Origin: Paraspadella gotoi
Taxonomy: Eukaryota; Chaetognatha
Length of the DNA stretch: 64,000 bases
Direction: 5' to 3'
Assembly (NCBI GenBank): GCA_051294375.1
Contig: CM119264.1
Coordinates: 29,455,182-29,519,181, forward strand
Shown here: one piece after another, positions 1 to 14,363 of the stretch
Layout of the letters: every line of letters starts with the position of its first letter
How positions within the stretch are numbered: position 1 is the first letter of the stretch
Notes under the pieces: model-generated
What the model saw: the letters and a program-made list of their open reading frames with translations, nothing else
What the model was told of the DNA's origin: nothing
Database searches by the model: none
Translations under genes and position numbers: made by a program

Positions 1-616
1 ACGTCTTTCAAAGTTGTTCATCTATTCAAAAATAAGCAAAGGAAAAAACTTAAGCTTATTGTGAAAACTCACAGTAGTAATTTACTAAAATTTAAGGAGA
101 ACATTTAACAAAAATTGTCATTTTTTATTATCATTCTTCATCTCTCTGGTCTATTGTACTGCTTGCAATAAATTATTTTAAAAAATGCTTAAATCAATTT
201 TACATACAACTCCTTAAACACAAGAGTCAAAAATTTGATTCCATTCCAATTTGAGATTTCTCGATCGAAAAGCTCGACTTTGTACCCAGAGACATTCTTT
301 TTGGGACTCGGCCACTCGGCGGTAAGGGCCAGTTGGTCAGTCGACCAGAACCCAAAATGTCATCAAAATTCCGATCGCGTCAAAATGTCATTTGTCATTC
401 GTCATTCGTCAATTATTGTTTTTTCTGACCGCCTTCCTTTTGATTCTATGGACGACGANNNNNNNNNNGTCTATTCTTTTGATTCTGGCGGTAGCAACGA
501 CGCATTCCCTCGGAAACTGACCAAGTGTCCAGTTTCCGATGTCCTTACCTTTTTTTCCGTCGCCGAACTTACCTTTTCTTCCACTCTTTTCACTTGCCTT
601 TTCCTGTCACGAGGTC

Positions 617-688
<72 letters not shown>

Positions 689-1540
689 GACATCGATGAA
701 ATGGAAAGTCGAGCCGACAAAATTTCAGGAAAAAAAAGGTTTTTTTTAAAATATGAAAAAACAAATATTTTATTTTATTTTATTTTATTTTATTCTTGGT
801 TCTGATTCCATCAGCGACGAGCTAATTATACGAATAAAAAAAAAGAATAGCACATGTGACGAAACCAAATTCCAAATGAGGTTTTTGGTTCGTAATGTTC
901 AGTACCGAAATAGTTAATTTATTTTAAAATCAATTGTATTCGATTGTAACGAAATTGCTGCACTAAAAATCTCTCATTTCATGAAATAAAAAGAGATAAC
1001 TTTTACATCCATTCATCAAATGAATGAAATGAATCAAGTGGATAAAAATAGACTAGACAAAAGAAATGGATTATAAACCGTACCCATCCGATGAGGATAG
1101 ATTGGGTTAGAATGTGTCCAATTGAGGGGCATGCGTGACGAACCCTATTTGATGCTTGAAATCGATCATTTGGCGGGAAAATTTTTTTCCTTTAATGAAG
1201 AGAAAAATTGAGCCTTATTCAGATTTATCCGTTGAACCTGAGAGTCAGGTAGTGGAAACTTGAAATGTCTCTCTCTCTCTCTTTCTCTCCCTCTCTCTCT
1301 TTCTCTTCCTCTCTCTTTCTCTTCCTCTCTCTCTTTCTCTCACTCTTTCACTCACCTTTCTCTCTCCTCGCCCCTTTTTTTTGTCCGATGCTCACATTGT
1401 CACCTAATCACGTGACCGTTTTTCTTCTTGTCTGTATGTCTTGGTATTCGTTCATCAATTGATATCCCTCGTTTTTTCCATCCACGCATTCTTACAATCC
1501 CCCTTTCTTGCTATCTTAACTTAGTACTCACACCCACATC
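1..1540. other. Left flank, no gene recognised
   Basis: AT-rich DNA with a ten-base N run (459-468), a pure (CT)n tract (619-682) and a second CT-rich patch (1268-1370). Open frames that cross the CT tracts encode only Leu/Ser repeats. The 235-600 stretch has a longer open frame, but I recognise no domain in it. Confidence 0.6.
619..682. repeat. (CT)n microsatellite
   Basis: Uninterrupted CT dinucleotides. This is the first of many (CT)n/(GA)n tracts in the window. Confidence 0.95.
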
Positions 1541-4500
1541 AGCCTCCCCTCCCCACCACTATATCTTATTCCCACGTTTCCCCAGATGGAGACATCAGAG
1601 ACAACCCAGGACCGCGGAAAGACTGGAAGCCAAATGAATACGGGGAGGAAAGAAGATATGAAAATAAAAGGACTGAATTAAACAACAGCGATCGATACGG
1701 GAAAAATCCGAAGGATCGAGTCCATTCTGGTTGAATGTAAAACATACTTTTTCGGGTGACTTGGATAATATAAAAGAAAAAATAATATCATGTGTTTCTC
1801 TCAGTTAGGAATTTTATTCGTGGGAAAATTAAAAAAGGGGAAAAAAAATAAATATTCAGGTGATGCTTGAAGAGAAAAATATTAGGAAATTGTCCCACAC
1901 TTTGTATAATTTCGGTATAATTAAGCTACGATTTTAACAGAAAAATCCTGTTATAGCTTGAACTGGTAATATGTCTTTATCTCGCTGTAACTCTCCTCTC
2001 TCTCTCTCACAAGTAAAACCATCAGTCGTCTCTCATCTCTCTTCTCTCTCTCTCTATCTATCTTCATCAATCATAAATTCACTCTCTCTCATCATCAATC
2101 TCTCTCTCTCTCTCATTGAATAAATGAAAATAAAACGTAAGAATAAGACATTTAATGCTATTGATCCGCTCTCAACAAGATAAAAGAAAAAGGCTCAGAA
2201 AAATGTTGAAGATTAATAGCAGAAAAATTTGTAAATCGTAGTATTGAATATTTAAATTATAAGAAGTATAAGATATATAAAAAAGAATAAAGTGAATAAG
2301 AAAAGCATTTGAAAATTATACCAGTGTAAGAATATTAGCGAATGATAAGAGATAGGTGACATGATATTAAGAATAATAGGAGAGAAGAGTAGAGAGAAAG
2401 AGAAGAAGAGAGAGAGAGAGAGAGAAACGAGAGAGAGAGAAAGAGAGAAAGGATGAGAAACCGAGAGAGAGAGAAGATGAGAGAAAGAAGAGAAGAAGAA
2501 AGAGGAAAGATCGAGAGAAAGAAGTGAAAGGACCTGTTTTGTCGGAAAATTGTCGAGATGTCGCCATTTTCCTATCCGCGTCGTCAGCGGTGTTTTCGCT
2601 GTTAATGATAGTCTGAGTACCGTCTTCGTCGTCGGTCGTATTATACGTCGTTGATTCATTCGTCGTTTCGATTAATCGGTCGTCGATCGTCATCGTTCGA
2701 GATCAGTCATCGTCGGTCGTCTCGGGCAGATTTCGTTTCCACCGACGTCTTACTTACTTCTTCCTACTCCCTCCGCGTGATTTTTTTATTTTCGGGTCAA
2801 CTGATATTGTCCTCTCCTCCACTCTCGTCGTCATCATCGGGTCTCTCGTCTCGTCATCTCTCTCTATCTCTCTCTCTCTTCTCTCCGCTCTCTCTCTTCT
2901 AAGCTCCAGTGTTTTCTATCTTGTTCTAACAAATTGAGAAAAAAACCATTAATTTTATTTTTTTTCGTTTTCTTTTGGGCTGCAAATGTTTTTTTCAAGC
3001 TGCCCTTACTTATCCGCTTGTTGGATTTCAATAGTAAGATACGCATTTTTTTTCGTTTCATCAAACACAAAACCTAATATTAAAAGAAAAAAATAATAAT
3101 TTTTATATTTATCCCCGGTATTGTTTTTTTTTTTTTTGAGGTCGCTAAATAATAGTAAACGTACATTCTAAACCTCATATTTATTTCTACCTCATCTATT
3201 TGGTTAACTCAATATCCATCACTAGTGGTCTTCGTCGGACCGACGCCCGTCCATCGAATGTTTAACGTTATTGTTTTTCCTTAAATTCAATTCTTCTTAC
3301 TTTGTTTTTGCTATCAAGATACTCTCTCATTCCTGCTGCTCTCGTCTCAATCCGCTCATACATCTCCTCTTCTCTGTCTCTCTCTCTCATATTCTCCGTA
3401 TCCATCTCTCTCTCTCGATCATTCGAAGTTCGTCTCTGCTCTCTCTTCCCTCACACTTTCCCTAAAATCGTCAAACCTTCGCTTTAATCTTTCTTCTCCT
3501 ATCTCTGTCCCTCCTTTATTTATTGCTTTATTTACTATTCGCAGAGTTTTGTTTTTTTTAAATATTTTTCCGATTTAAACTCTTTCTTCCTCGATATATT
3601 CACATTAAAAAAATATCATTCTATTACGAATCGAGATTAAGCAGTCGGAACTAAACTTTGTAACTCATCATCTATCGAGCAATCAGTGGCGCACCCCTGT
3701 CTCTTAGTCTTACACTTTTCACGGACTCTTTCACAATTCATTTTCTTCAACTGTTTTTACTATTTTGTATTTTTAGTGTACTAAATTATCTATATATTTA
3801 GTACTTCCGTATAAATTTTGTCTCAATATTTTCAGTATTTAATTCTTATCTTTCTTTTCTTTTCTTTTCTTGTTCTTTTCTTTTCTTTTCCTACTATTTA
3901 TTTCTATTTCTTATTCCACACAATCCACTACAATTGTTCCTAATATTATATACTTTTCTCTTTTTCGTTTTTTATTTTCTTGTTCTTTGTCTTCTTTTTG
4001 TGCTGTGTACACTTTTTTCCTGCAGCTCCTATCCATGTTTGAGTCACCATCACCATTCTTCTAAGAGTTCGAGTACTTTTTCTTGAATTTATGTTTCTTT
4101 TTTATTTCTTACCGCATTTTTGTTATTACGGTTTCTTTGCTCTCTAGATTTGACTTTTCGCGACCCGAATTTAAGATCTTTCACTTTAGATTTGGCGGAC
4201 TTTATCTTGTCCTTTGTGGTTATTAGAATGTCTCATTCATTTCTTTTGTCTCTCTTCTTTGTTTATCTATTCTTTCTTGTTTCTTTCTTTCTTATCTTTC
4301 TTTTTCTTTTTTCTTTTCTTTCTTTTTTTCCATCTCTTCAAGCGCCTATTCAAACCTGTGTTTTTATTTCCCTGTTCCATGAGTTGTTTTTTTCCTTGAA
4401 CCTCCTTATTCTTTTGTTGCTCTCTCCGTCTCTCTCTCTCTTCGTCTCTCCCTCACTCGATCTCTCTCTATCTCCGTCTCGGTCTCCGTCTCTCTCACTC

Positions 4501-5232
4501 TCTCCGGCATCTCAATCTCCAGTGCTCCACTGTCACCATGACTCTACATCGCTAGTTCTCTTCTCTCAAGGGGCTCAGTTTGATGGCAGGTTAATATCGC
4601 GGGTCCACCTATCCGAAACTCCACACCTACATGCTCAACTACTACTTTCGATCCTTCCTCGTCCGATTTCTATCTCTTCTTCAGTAATTTGTATGGTTCT
4701 CTAAGCACATAAATGCACATTAGTTTTTTTTTGTTATTCGTAAGTTTAGAGTCAAATTTTTTTTTTTTATTTTTCTTTTATGTAATGATCTTTTTTTTCA
4801 TAATACATTTTTTCGAGTTTTCATTTATTTTTTGTTTTGTACTTTTTATTCTTTATGATATATTTTATTTTTTTTGATTTTTTTTTTTTTCGTATCTTTT
4901 TTTGTTTTGTGTTTCTTTTTATTATTTTTCCATTTTTGTTTTTATTTGTTTTTTTTTTATTTTTTTTCCTTTATTTTCTTGTTGTAGATTTTTATTTTTA
5001 CTTCTTTTTTCTTAATTAATTTTATCTTTCTATTTTTTTATCTTTTTTTTCCCTTTAATTTCTTTTTCGTTCATCACAATTAATCCAAAGCACACTCACA
5101 CACATGTGTCGTGACAGATCGAACTGCGTAAAATTATTAACGAACGCAGAAAAATATTGGAACCAGTTTTTTGAACGGAACGGGTGTTTTTTTTAAGGCT
5201 GGGCAGAGAGAGAGAGAGAGAGGAGAGAGAGA

Positions 5233-5267
<35 letters not shown>

Positions 5268-5959
5268 AGAGAGCAGAGAAGAGAGAGAAGAGAGAACCAA
5301 CTCTTATCTCTTACCAAATACTTAGATCGATTGTAAGAGAAAGAGAGAGAGAAAAGAGAGAGAAGAGAGAGAGAGAGAGAGGAAGAGAAAGAGAGACGAG
5401 AGAGAGAAGAGAGGAAGAGAGAGAGAAGAAGGAGAGAAGAGATGAGAGGAGACGAGGAAGAGAGATTACTTAAATTTTTAATATAAAAACATTCAATCTG
5501 TAAATCAAAAATGTCTTCAAAGTCAACAAAATGAGAACGACTCGGGTTTACAAAATCTACGCTTTGCCAAGTCTCATTCACTTTAAATGTAAAATTTTTA
5601 CTTTCTCTCGCTCAAAGGGACGTTTGCCATTTTGAAATTCAAATTTTAAAAAAAATTATTTGGTCCGGGTTCAATTTGAACAATGCTATTTCTTCTTCCA
5701 AGGAAATTTACCGCAATTATTGATAATTCTATTTTTCTAGTACTATAAACAATATTGTAACTGTTGTATAATCCGTATAAGGATTCTTTTGATACATATA
5801 AACAAAACACCCTGCAGTTCAAAGTAAACGAAAAATTCAACAGAATATAGTAGAGAAAGACTAATCTAAGCCTACTTAACGGATTATCCTAAATTGTAAA
5901 GATCAATTCAACTAAAAAAACAAACGAACAACAGATCTTGACATGGCAATACTACTCAT

Positions 5960-6340
5960 CCCGCCCCAACCCCCCGGTCATGGGCATGGCGAGAACATAT
6001 GTAAGTCAGCTGTAGTGAGGAATCGCCAAACTGGGTTCACACGACTCACTTCAGGCAGTAAGTGTGAGAGCACGGGTATGTGACTAGAGGCGTCCGCTTC
6101 ATCCGGCCCAGTAGTGAGGATCACGCCACATGATCTTATTATTATATTACAGCGGCACACCTCTAGAGAGGATGGCGCTTGATTCTTCCGGCACACACAC
6201 CATTATGTATTGTGAGTTGTATACACTGCGCTCATGTTGATTCGTCAGAACACCACATCAAGCGATAAATGCTCTATTATCGGTGGATTGTGCGTGTGTG
6301 TTGCTAGGTTTGTGAGGCAACGCTATAGTGGAACAGACTT
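5960..6340 (+). mobile_element. SINE-like insertion present in A1, absent from A2
   Basis: GC-richer sequence that interrupts the A1/A2 alignment; A2 has unrelated AT-rich sequence at 17700-17810. The part around 6060-6130 reads GTGACTAGAGGCGT and then CAGTAGTGAGGATCACGCC. This resembles the 44800-44880 part of the SINE-like cluster (GTGACTGGAGGCGT, then CAGTGAGATTCCCC). I infer a further copy of that family. Its exact ends are not visible. Confidence 0.45.
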
Positions 6341-8374
6341 AAGCATGCAGCCAATGTAAGCATGCAGGATCCAATATAGAGCGCAGCGAGTTGCAGTGCT
6401 GCCAACTTACAAAATCACTTCCTCTTGGCTGAACTCGTTGATATTACATACATCCTCACGAAAAATGCGTGCCATAATTTTCGTGTGTGAATTGATAATC
6501 ACAAGATGGACGAAAAACTCATTGATGTTTTTAAGCTCCTAATAGATACGGGGAATGCTCCCCGTAATTTGGCTCGTTTGATAATGTATGACATTTCGAT
6601 ATAATGTATTATATTTATACTTACTTTTTAAAAAAACTAATGTCATAACGGTGAGAAAAAATTACATTTTTAAACAAATCTGATTAACACATAAAATCGA
6701 CAAAAAGAAACGGTGCCCTTTAAAAAAATCCTGCCCTTCCTTTTTATCAATCTGCCCTCAACGATTATTCCAAATAACATTACTCTTTCGAGAAAAAAAA
6801 CGATTAAGAGTCAGATTGAAATGGAGGCGATTAGGAAAGATTTTGAGGAAATAATAGGCACGATACACTCTCTATGAGATGGTGTGATCTCTCTTCTATG
6901 GTGACCTCGTGAGAGAGTGCAGGTGCGCGTCTCGTAGTTGGTGGTGGATATATATATTTGTGCTCGTGATTCCTCATCTCTCGTCATCTTCACTACTCTC
7001 ACATCACATGCGAATCAAAAACAAAAAGTGAAGGACTTGCAGAACACGCTGCAACACCACCATACTGTTTATACTTTTTCTACCGTACGTGTCGTATCTA
7101 GATAAACGACAAATAGAGATTTGAATGTGCCACACTGATTTGCCGAGAAAGGGTCTGGAGCGACCTGTTGGGGAGATTGCGGGGACTTGTGCGGAGGACT
7201 GCCTGATCTGGTGAGGAATGTGGGGGACTACGAAGCGAGGGGATTGGGTACATATAAAATTGAATCCACCAAATAGCCAATGGATGATACCTTTTAGATT
7301 TTGGTTTACTGGTTATAAGATTTATAAAACCTAAAAAAAGCTCGATATTAGTTTAAATCCAAAGCAAAAGCCTCTCCACAAAATTCAGAGGGCAGAAAGG
7401 AAAGCTTCAATTGCTATTTAATATTAGGTATATAAATTGAATGTAAAAACATTTTATAAAGCTAATAATATCGTGTTGCCACCAATTTCAGAATATTATA
7501 GGCATATTCGTGCATAAAGTTCAATATTCATTTACAATACAGATTTCGCGGAGGTGGGTGGCGGGAGCATGCTGGTATCGTGAAAGGAATAAAATCGTGT
7601 GTATGCATATTACTGCAGAAGTAAGGGACTCTTCACTAGCCGGAACTCCATATTCGAGCGCATATTCAGCCGCGGCTGATGGTGTTCTTTACCCGAGCCA
7701 TGGGCGTCATCTCCCTTTTCACAGCGTGTACTAACTAGTAAGAACCCGATCTCAAATACTTTGAAGTATTCATAGCTTAGATAATGGTTTGGTGAATAAT
7801 TGACAACGGGATTCATATTAATTTTAACTTTGGAATTGTTACATAATTTACATCGAGGAGATGGGAAAGCGATTGAACAGATTTGGTTAAGATGACCTAG
7901 AGATGAGAAGATGGGAGGGGATTACAAAGATGGGAAGTGAGACAAGAAGATGAGGAAGAATTGGAGGGATAAACATTTGTGTCAAATCATTTGGTGAAAT
8001 TCCTTTGTTTAAAAAGATAGTGAGTAAGCAAAACTTAAACTATTCCAATTTAAACAATTCTGCTTCTCTGACCTTTTATATCTTCTCTATCTTGCGGGAA
8101 TCACCGTTTGACATAACAACGGGTATATAAACATAGAACATTAGTATCGAAGATAATTTATCGATGAAAAAGACTCAGAGGTAATTCCGTTTCTCTTCTT
8201 ATCTGTGGTTCACCACTCAAGGGGTTGGAGTCGCTCATAAAGGCCAAATGTGAATTATAACCCTTGTATATATAAATAGAGAACATGTGTCAAGAGTTCA
8301 GCTCCAGATGCTTAGATCACGGATAGAGGAGACGCAATAGTCGCACTAGGAGGTGAGAGGTTTCAGGGACACAT

Positions 8375-8455
8375 GCTTAAAAGCAGGGGTGACATGAGTT
8401 AAGGAGGAGCAGCGCGACATGCCTTGAATAGAGGGGCAATGCTAAGCGGGGTGGG
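8375..8455 (+). repeat. Short tandem repeat, GACATGCTTAA-type
   Basis: A degraded copy of the array that is cleaner at 19240-19330 in A2. The unit is about 22 bases and is built on GACATGCTTAAAGAGGGGG. Confidence 0.5.
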
Positions 8456-10444
8456 AGAGGTGGGAATGGTGGGTGGAAGCCCAATTGTTCTAGATTTCCT
8501 GGGTTTGTAAATTATTTAATTCGAAACCCACACGCCAGGACGCAAGGGAGTTACACAGGGAGGAGACAACAATCCTGGAGTGTATGGCAAGGGAAGGGAA
8601 AGCGCTCGAAAGATCGATATCTCGAGTGCATCGTAACGACTGTGTGAGTGAGAACATCCATCGAAGGCATCTCGAAGGCGTTTATAATCGCTCGCAAGAT
8701 ATCTGCTCGGACACATCAGTACTGACTAATATGTGTATCACACTAACGGCTTGAGTAATCACAACGTCGACAACAAGACAACGACATAACGACAATCATG
8801 CGAGGTACAGTGCGCGGATACTCGCGTATAGACTGTCCGTAGATAAGATATACGCCGATCGACGCGAGATATTAGTAACATCGACAGCCGTGCACAGGGA
8901 CCATACATGTTCGAGAGTCTATAACCAGGACTCACAGCGATGCAATATCTCACACGGTACTGAGCACATTCGCAGACGCAATTTATGAGTCGAAGCGAAA
9001 ACGGATCTGAAGTGTTCATCGCTAGTGTGATCACCGGTGAGCGGTTGGTTTTTATATATCGTTGTTGGAGCGCACATGCGAAATCGGTTAGTACGATTAA
9101 GAGCGCAGCGTCTGGACATATTAATCGTTTTGGATTGCGCAAGTCTCTCTCTCTCATATTTACCTCTCTACATCTCCTCTCTCTCCAGAGACTCGTGCTC
9201 ACTCTCTCTCGTCGATCCATCTCCTATCTATCTCTATCTCTCTACATCTCACGTCGCCGCTCAATTATTTGATGGCCATCTCTCTCTCTCCTTTCTCTTC
9301 TGCTCGTCTCTCATCCTCTCTCTGCTCTCTCCGTCTCACATACAGTCGTTCCTCTCTTTCCTCCATTCGTCTCTCTCTCTCTCTCTCTCTCACACGCCGC
9401 TCATTAATTAATGGCCCACTTCCTTCTCTCTCTTCTCTCTCTCCTCTCTCCTCTCATCCTCTCTCTTCTCTACTCTCCTATCTCGTCTCTCTCTTCTCTC
9501 TTCACTCGCGCGCCTCTCATTATACATTAATGGCCAGCTCTTCTTCTCTCATATCGACTATACCCTCCAGTCTGCTCCTCTCCATATCTTCTCCTCTCAC
9601 TCTTCGTCTCTCCACTCTCTCTCTCCTATCTACACTTCTCTCTCAAGTCAGTCCTACGTCTCTCGCTACTTCCATCCTCTCTCTCCATCTCTCACGGCGG
9701 TGATTTCTTAAAGCGAAGGGTCATTGGTCCGTACAGTGTGGGGAAAGGGGAGTGCCGCCCCCGCCGCGTTGCTATTTTCCTTTCTTAAGATTCGAACAAA
9801 AAAATCTAAAAAAAATCAAAATTGAAACAGAAATCAGATCTTAAATTTGTACGATTGTTTTCTTTACATACTCGATGATATCTGTACATTCTCGTTTACA
9901 TTAGGCGACTCAGTTTTTATTAATTTAAAAAATGATAAACGCAATGACTATAAGAATAAGAAATTAAAACCTAAAGACCACCGATGAATAATAGAAGATT
10001 GTATAAAAACCACTGGTTCGTAACCAACCAACAAAAATTTTCATACTTAACCTGGCACCTAATGATGACCCTCTTTCCTCGTTCTCTCTCTCTCTCATCT
10101 CGTCATCTCTCTCTCTCTCTCCGTCCTCTCTCATCTCTCTCTAGATCTCGTCTCCTCTCACGTCCTAATACTATTAATTGACAACGCACCTTAGTTTTCA
10201 ACAGTCTGTGCGCGGTTTTCACATAAGGTCAGACCCCCTAAAGGACAAAAACAGATCCTTGTTTGTCTTAAATCCGTAGAGAGAAAAGGAAAAAAAAAGG
10301 AAAAAAAAGGAAAAAAAATCAGGATAAATGAGCGACCCTGTTCTTTTTTTTTGGTTCCTTGAGAAAATGCTGTTCTGTTTGCTTTCGGGGATAAAACCTC
10401 AAAAGTTGCTATCGTATAATCGAACGTCGGGGGCAAATAGAGGG

Positions 10445-10660
10445 GCGGATTTAATTAAAACGGGATTTATTATTTGGATTTGAAACGTGATTTAGATTTT
10501 AGTTAGAAAAAGGATTTAGATTTAAACGGGATTTATTATTTGTATTTTAAAACCGGATTTAAATTCAATTGGATTTTAGATATTTGACGAATTTAAGCAT
10601 GATAATCATTAATTAACGTATCAGATTTAGATTTAAAGAGAATTAGATTGTAGATGTATA
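10445..10660 (+). repeat. GGATTTAGATTTAAAC-type minisatellite (A1)
   Basis: Repeated GGATTT and TTTAAACGGATTTA words spaced about 15-20 bases apart. The same array occurs at 25195-25440 in A2. It is AT-rich and noncoding. Confidence 0.6.
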
Positions 10661-11394
10661 GAGACGTGAGAATCTCTCCCACCTAATAATCATAGATTAA
10701 TTACCTTAGAACAAATTATAATTTGTATAATAAGTATATATATAACATATAGGAAGGACGGGAATGTATAGAAGTCAGATAATTTGGGCGGGCTCTTTGA
10801 TTCTTTAATAACTGACAAAAACAAGCCCAAAGTCATGTCCATGCATGAATACTCTTTAATAAATATGGATTTAAGTAATTAATACATATTTAATATAATC
10901 CATAGCGGAGAACATAATAGAAATAATATCAAAATAATGAAACAACCCTTTTTTCAACCGAATATAACATCTTTTTTGAAATAGTACATCCCCTGGATGA
11001 ATGCCATGTAAAGTAAAAAAAAAAGAAACTATTTCTGATTATTTAGGTTTTGAAGGCTAAAAGTGTTTTTAACCGTGGAAAAAAAAGCCTCCCGCTTGCC
11101 TGAGGACCGGCACAAGCAGCTGCACTTTAAAAGGCGCCCAAATGTCCCACACTGCGTGGTCTTCTGGTCTTTAATGCGTGGGTGGGGGGTGAGGATGGAG
11201 GCTTTTGAGGGTGAGTGCGTGTGGAATGTTTTCTGGGTGAAACGGAGCGATTAAAGAGGGTGAATGCTTGGCTCACTTGCTGTGGTCGGAATGCGTGGAT
11301 CTTAAAATTCGAGGACACTGGAATGCTTGACTTTTCTATCCTCGGGCGTCGAGAGAGTCCATCGAAGGAAACTTGAATCGAATGGGAGTGACCT

Positions 11395-11452
11395 CTGTCT
11401 CTCTTCTCTCTCGCGCTCTCTCGTATCTCTCTCTCTCTCCTCTCTCTCTAAT

Positions 11453-11490
<38 letters not shown>

Positions 11491-11940
11491 CTCTCTCTCT
11501 CTCTCCCAGTCTCTCTCTAAATCTCTCTCTGTTCTCTCCTCCTGTCTCCTCCTCTCTCTCCTCTCTCTCTCCTGTCTCTCCTCTATCTTGGTCTCTCTCG
11601 TCTATCTCTGTCTCTATCTCGGTCTCCTCTCTCTCTCTCTCTCTTTCTCTCTCTTCTTCTCGCTCTCTCTCCTCCTCCTTCGTCGGTCTCCCTATCTCTC
11701 TCTCCTCAGTCTCGTTTGTCTCTCTCTCTTCTCTCTGCCCTCTTTTCTCTCTCTCTCTCCGTCCTCTCCTGCTCGCCTCGCTCTCGCCTCTCCTTCTCTC
11801 TCTCTCTCTCTCTCTCGGTCTCTCTCTTCTCTATCTTCTCTCTTCTCGTTCTCTTTCTCTCATATCCATCTGCCTCTAGTCTCATCCTCTCCTCTCTCCT
11901 CTCTCTCTCTCATCTCTCTAATCTCTCTCTCTCTTCCTCT
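11395..11940. repeat. CT-rich tract where A1 and A2 differ in length
   Basis: About 540 bases of almost pure (CT)n with point interruptions. In A2 the same interval, between matching flanks at 26040 and 28021, is about 2 kb and contains other sequence. Open frames here are Leu/Ser repeats and are not genes. Confidence 0.7.
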
Positions 11941-12879
11941 ATAATTCAGTTAAAAAGTACTAAAACGGAGTCCATTAAGCCGAGAATTTCCTTTTTTTTT
12001 CACCTTTAATTTTCGTTGCAAAGCCTCAAAAAAGTAAAAAATGAAGTCAGATCCTTGTCGTTTTTCCCTTAATTTAATTGATTTGACGTCTTTAGTCTGG
12101 AAGCTTCTTCTTCTTCTTTTTTCTTCCTTCTCTTGCTTGAACTGACTGATTATTGGTGAAACTTTCGTTGGACGCAGTCATAGAGTTTAAGTTACCATCG
12201 ATGTTAAAAATAGCAATAATGTTGTTTGATTTTTATTCATAGGAAGATGAAAAGCATTCTTTTGTCCTTTCTTTATCTTAGTTTTCGTTACCTTCGTTGG
12301 CGTCCTTTTTCGCTTTTTTTCTTTATCTTTCTTTTCTTTCTTTTTCTTTCTTTCTTTCTATTCTTTCTTTCTTTCTTGTTCTTTCTTCTCTTTCTCATTC
12401 AATTCGGTGACGACAGCTTTGTTAATAAATTAATACTTTTTTTTTTTTTTTCCATTTTAAGTTTCCAAACTATCGTTCAAAGGTAGCGTCATTTATAAAT
12501 TTTTTTCAATAATATGAAACACGATGAACAGCATACTGTTTCCTTGTGTCTCAAGTTTGGTAGTGTAATTATCAGTGCAAAGGATTATGTTGCAAGAAAA
12601 GCAGTAAAGACCGCATGATAAGAAATTTCGGATCCAATGTTATATGTGAGATGTTTTAATTCCTGCCACAGCTTATTATGGTTCGAGTAGGAGAAGATTC
12701 AAAAGCCGAAATTCAAGTTTATTTGTTATTTTGTTTTTTTTAGAACAAATCGGTATTTCGATTCCTTTGATGTTCGGCGATGGCCAACGCGGCGTCAGGA
12801 TCGCGTCATCCAACCGTCATTTTTTGTTTCTGTTTATAATATGCGTTAACAAACCTGGTTATGCGAAGTAGAGTTTTTG

Positions 12880-13810
12880 ACCACGCAAGAAAAGAATTAA
12901 TATTTGTCCAGTTTAGGCCCGGTGGCACGTCTAGCACGTGTAGAGTAGGCATTTATGTGCGATAACGAGATAGTCTTCCGAGGGTTAGGATAAATGATAT
13001 GACCAAGCGTTGTAGTGACTTGTCATTCAATTGTAATTAGATTTCACACAATTTGATGTATAAGTTGAGGACTATTAAGAAGATGAGGCAAGAATTCTAT
13101 TGGGAGCACACGCAGATGAATGGCTCCCTTGTTAGAGCAAATCGCGTGAGCGTTTTCCTGGGGTTGCCATAATGTCTCCTTAAGTTAACAACCCAAAGTA
13201 AAGGCTCAGTCAGGAGGAGGTTCTACTCAAAAGAACAGATGCGACTTTTATATGCAGGGAGATGTTATTTAGTTATAAAAGCATTAAAACCTCTGGTCGT
13301 GAGTAGTCACTAGGACCAGCCGCTATAGATTGTGCTGAGAAGGAGGCCGATTTTAAGTGATGAGGGATTCCTAGCATCAATGCCGTATTTAACACTAAAT
13401 CATAGGTGTAGGTTCAATTAACTCTTTCTCATTACGTATGGCACAACGACTAGAGAAAAATGTGAGATTGTTTGTTTAATGATAGCAATGAAGAGAGCAT
13501 CGTGTGAGTTTTCGCATTATGCTTATGATATATCTTTGCGTTGATAGAAAAAGAATCTCCTGATAGGCCTAGTGCTTGACTAATTGAGGCTGTCGATTAG
13601 CTATTATTAAAGTGTAGCAGTGCCCCGACAGGTAGTACTGGAGGCACCAGGAAGTATGGGTGGCACCGGAGCATAGCAATTAGTAAAATGCATTAGTCCG
13701 AGGAAGAGAACTCTGCAGTGAAACTTGAATTTAGTTTTTAAGATTAGTAGTCCTAAGGCCGTGGGCATTAATTTTGATATCGAATGAGGCGTGTCTTGAG
13801 AATGGATAAA
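12880..13810. other. A1 stretch diverging from A2, no gene seen
   Basis: Both sides align to A2 (28750 and 29200), but this interior does not. It is of ordinary base composition. Short open frames (for example 13607-13834 on the minus strand) match nothing I recognise. Confidence 0.5.
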
Positions 13811-14104
13811 GCTGACTGACAAAAACAAAAACAATTTACTTAAATAACTGCTTTTGTTTTGGCATAACTTCTTAATAGCGGAAGGAGATCAACAAACCAA
13901 AACAAAACAAGCAACGCGATGAATAGAAATATAATTTTATTATATTATATTAAATATTAATAATTCAGTATAATATAAAACTTTTTATATATAAAAAGGG
14001 TTAAGTCGTAAGTATAAGACATCGTACTCACTTTCCAAAAAAAATAATTCTTTTATTCCATCTAAAATCATGTAAATTTTAAAAGCAAGCTCGAACGAAG
14101 AGAG

Positions 14105-14112
14105 AAAAATAG

Positions 14113-14143
<31 letters not shown>

Positions 14144-14207
14144 CAGAGAGAGAGAGAGAGAGAGAGACGAGAGAGAGAGAGAGAAGAGAGAGAGAGAGGA
14201 GGAGAGT
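14105..14207. repeat. (GA)n tract
   Basis: GA dinucleotides with a few interruptions. The allelic tract in A2 is at about 29400-29493. Confidence 0.9.
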
Positions 14208-14363
14208 TTCAACTTTCGACGATAATTATCGTTGTGGTCGAAAAGAACATAAAAAACAGGTTTTCGACTTTTTCCTATGTGAGATTTAAAAATTTTGATT
14301 ACTCCAGGCGACGCTACATTTTTAGATTTGGATAAATTATTAAATATTAATTTTTTAAAAATA

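Larger units (their letters stand above)
1541..14363. repeat. Segment A, copy 1 (A1): large duplicated noncoding block
   Basis: This block realigns collinearly with 14389-29620. Anchors include 1561-1640 with 14389-14460, 5170 with 17050, 6430-6560 with 17890-18000, 7140 with 18410, 10330 with 25085, 11330 with 25980, 12480 with 28455 and 14220 with 29500. A1 carries many extra single bases relative to A2, the profile expected of uncorrected insertion-rich long reads or of a diverged allele. It is CT/GA-rich with many short repeats, and I see no exon that both copies support. It ends at a 25-N gap directly before A2 begins. Confidence 0.8.

Noticed and set aside
11327-11944. Long Leu/Ser open frames over CT tracts (also at 525-805, 9037-9703, 16499-17058 and elsewhere)
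   Set aside because: They are produced by (CT)n/(GA)n microsatellites, which lack stop codons in most frames. There is no splice or homology support, and the frames are not conserved between duplicate copies.
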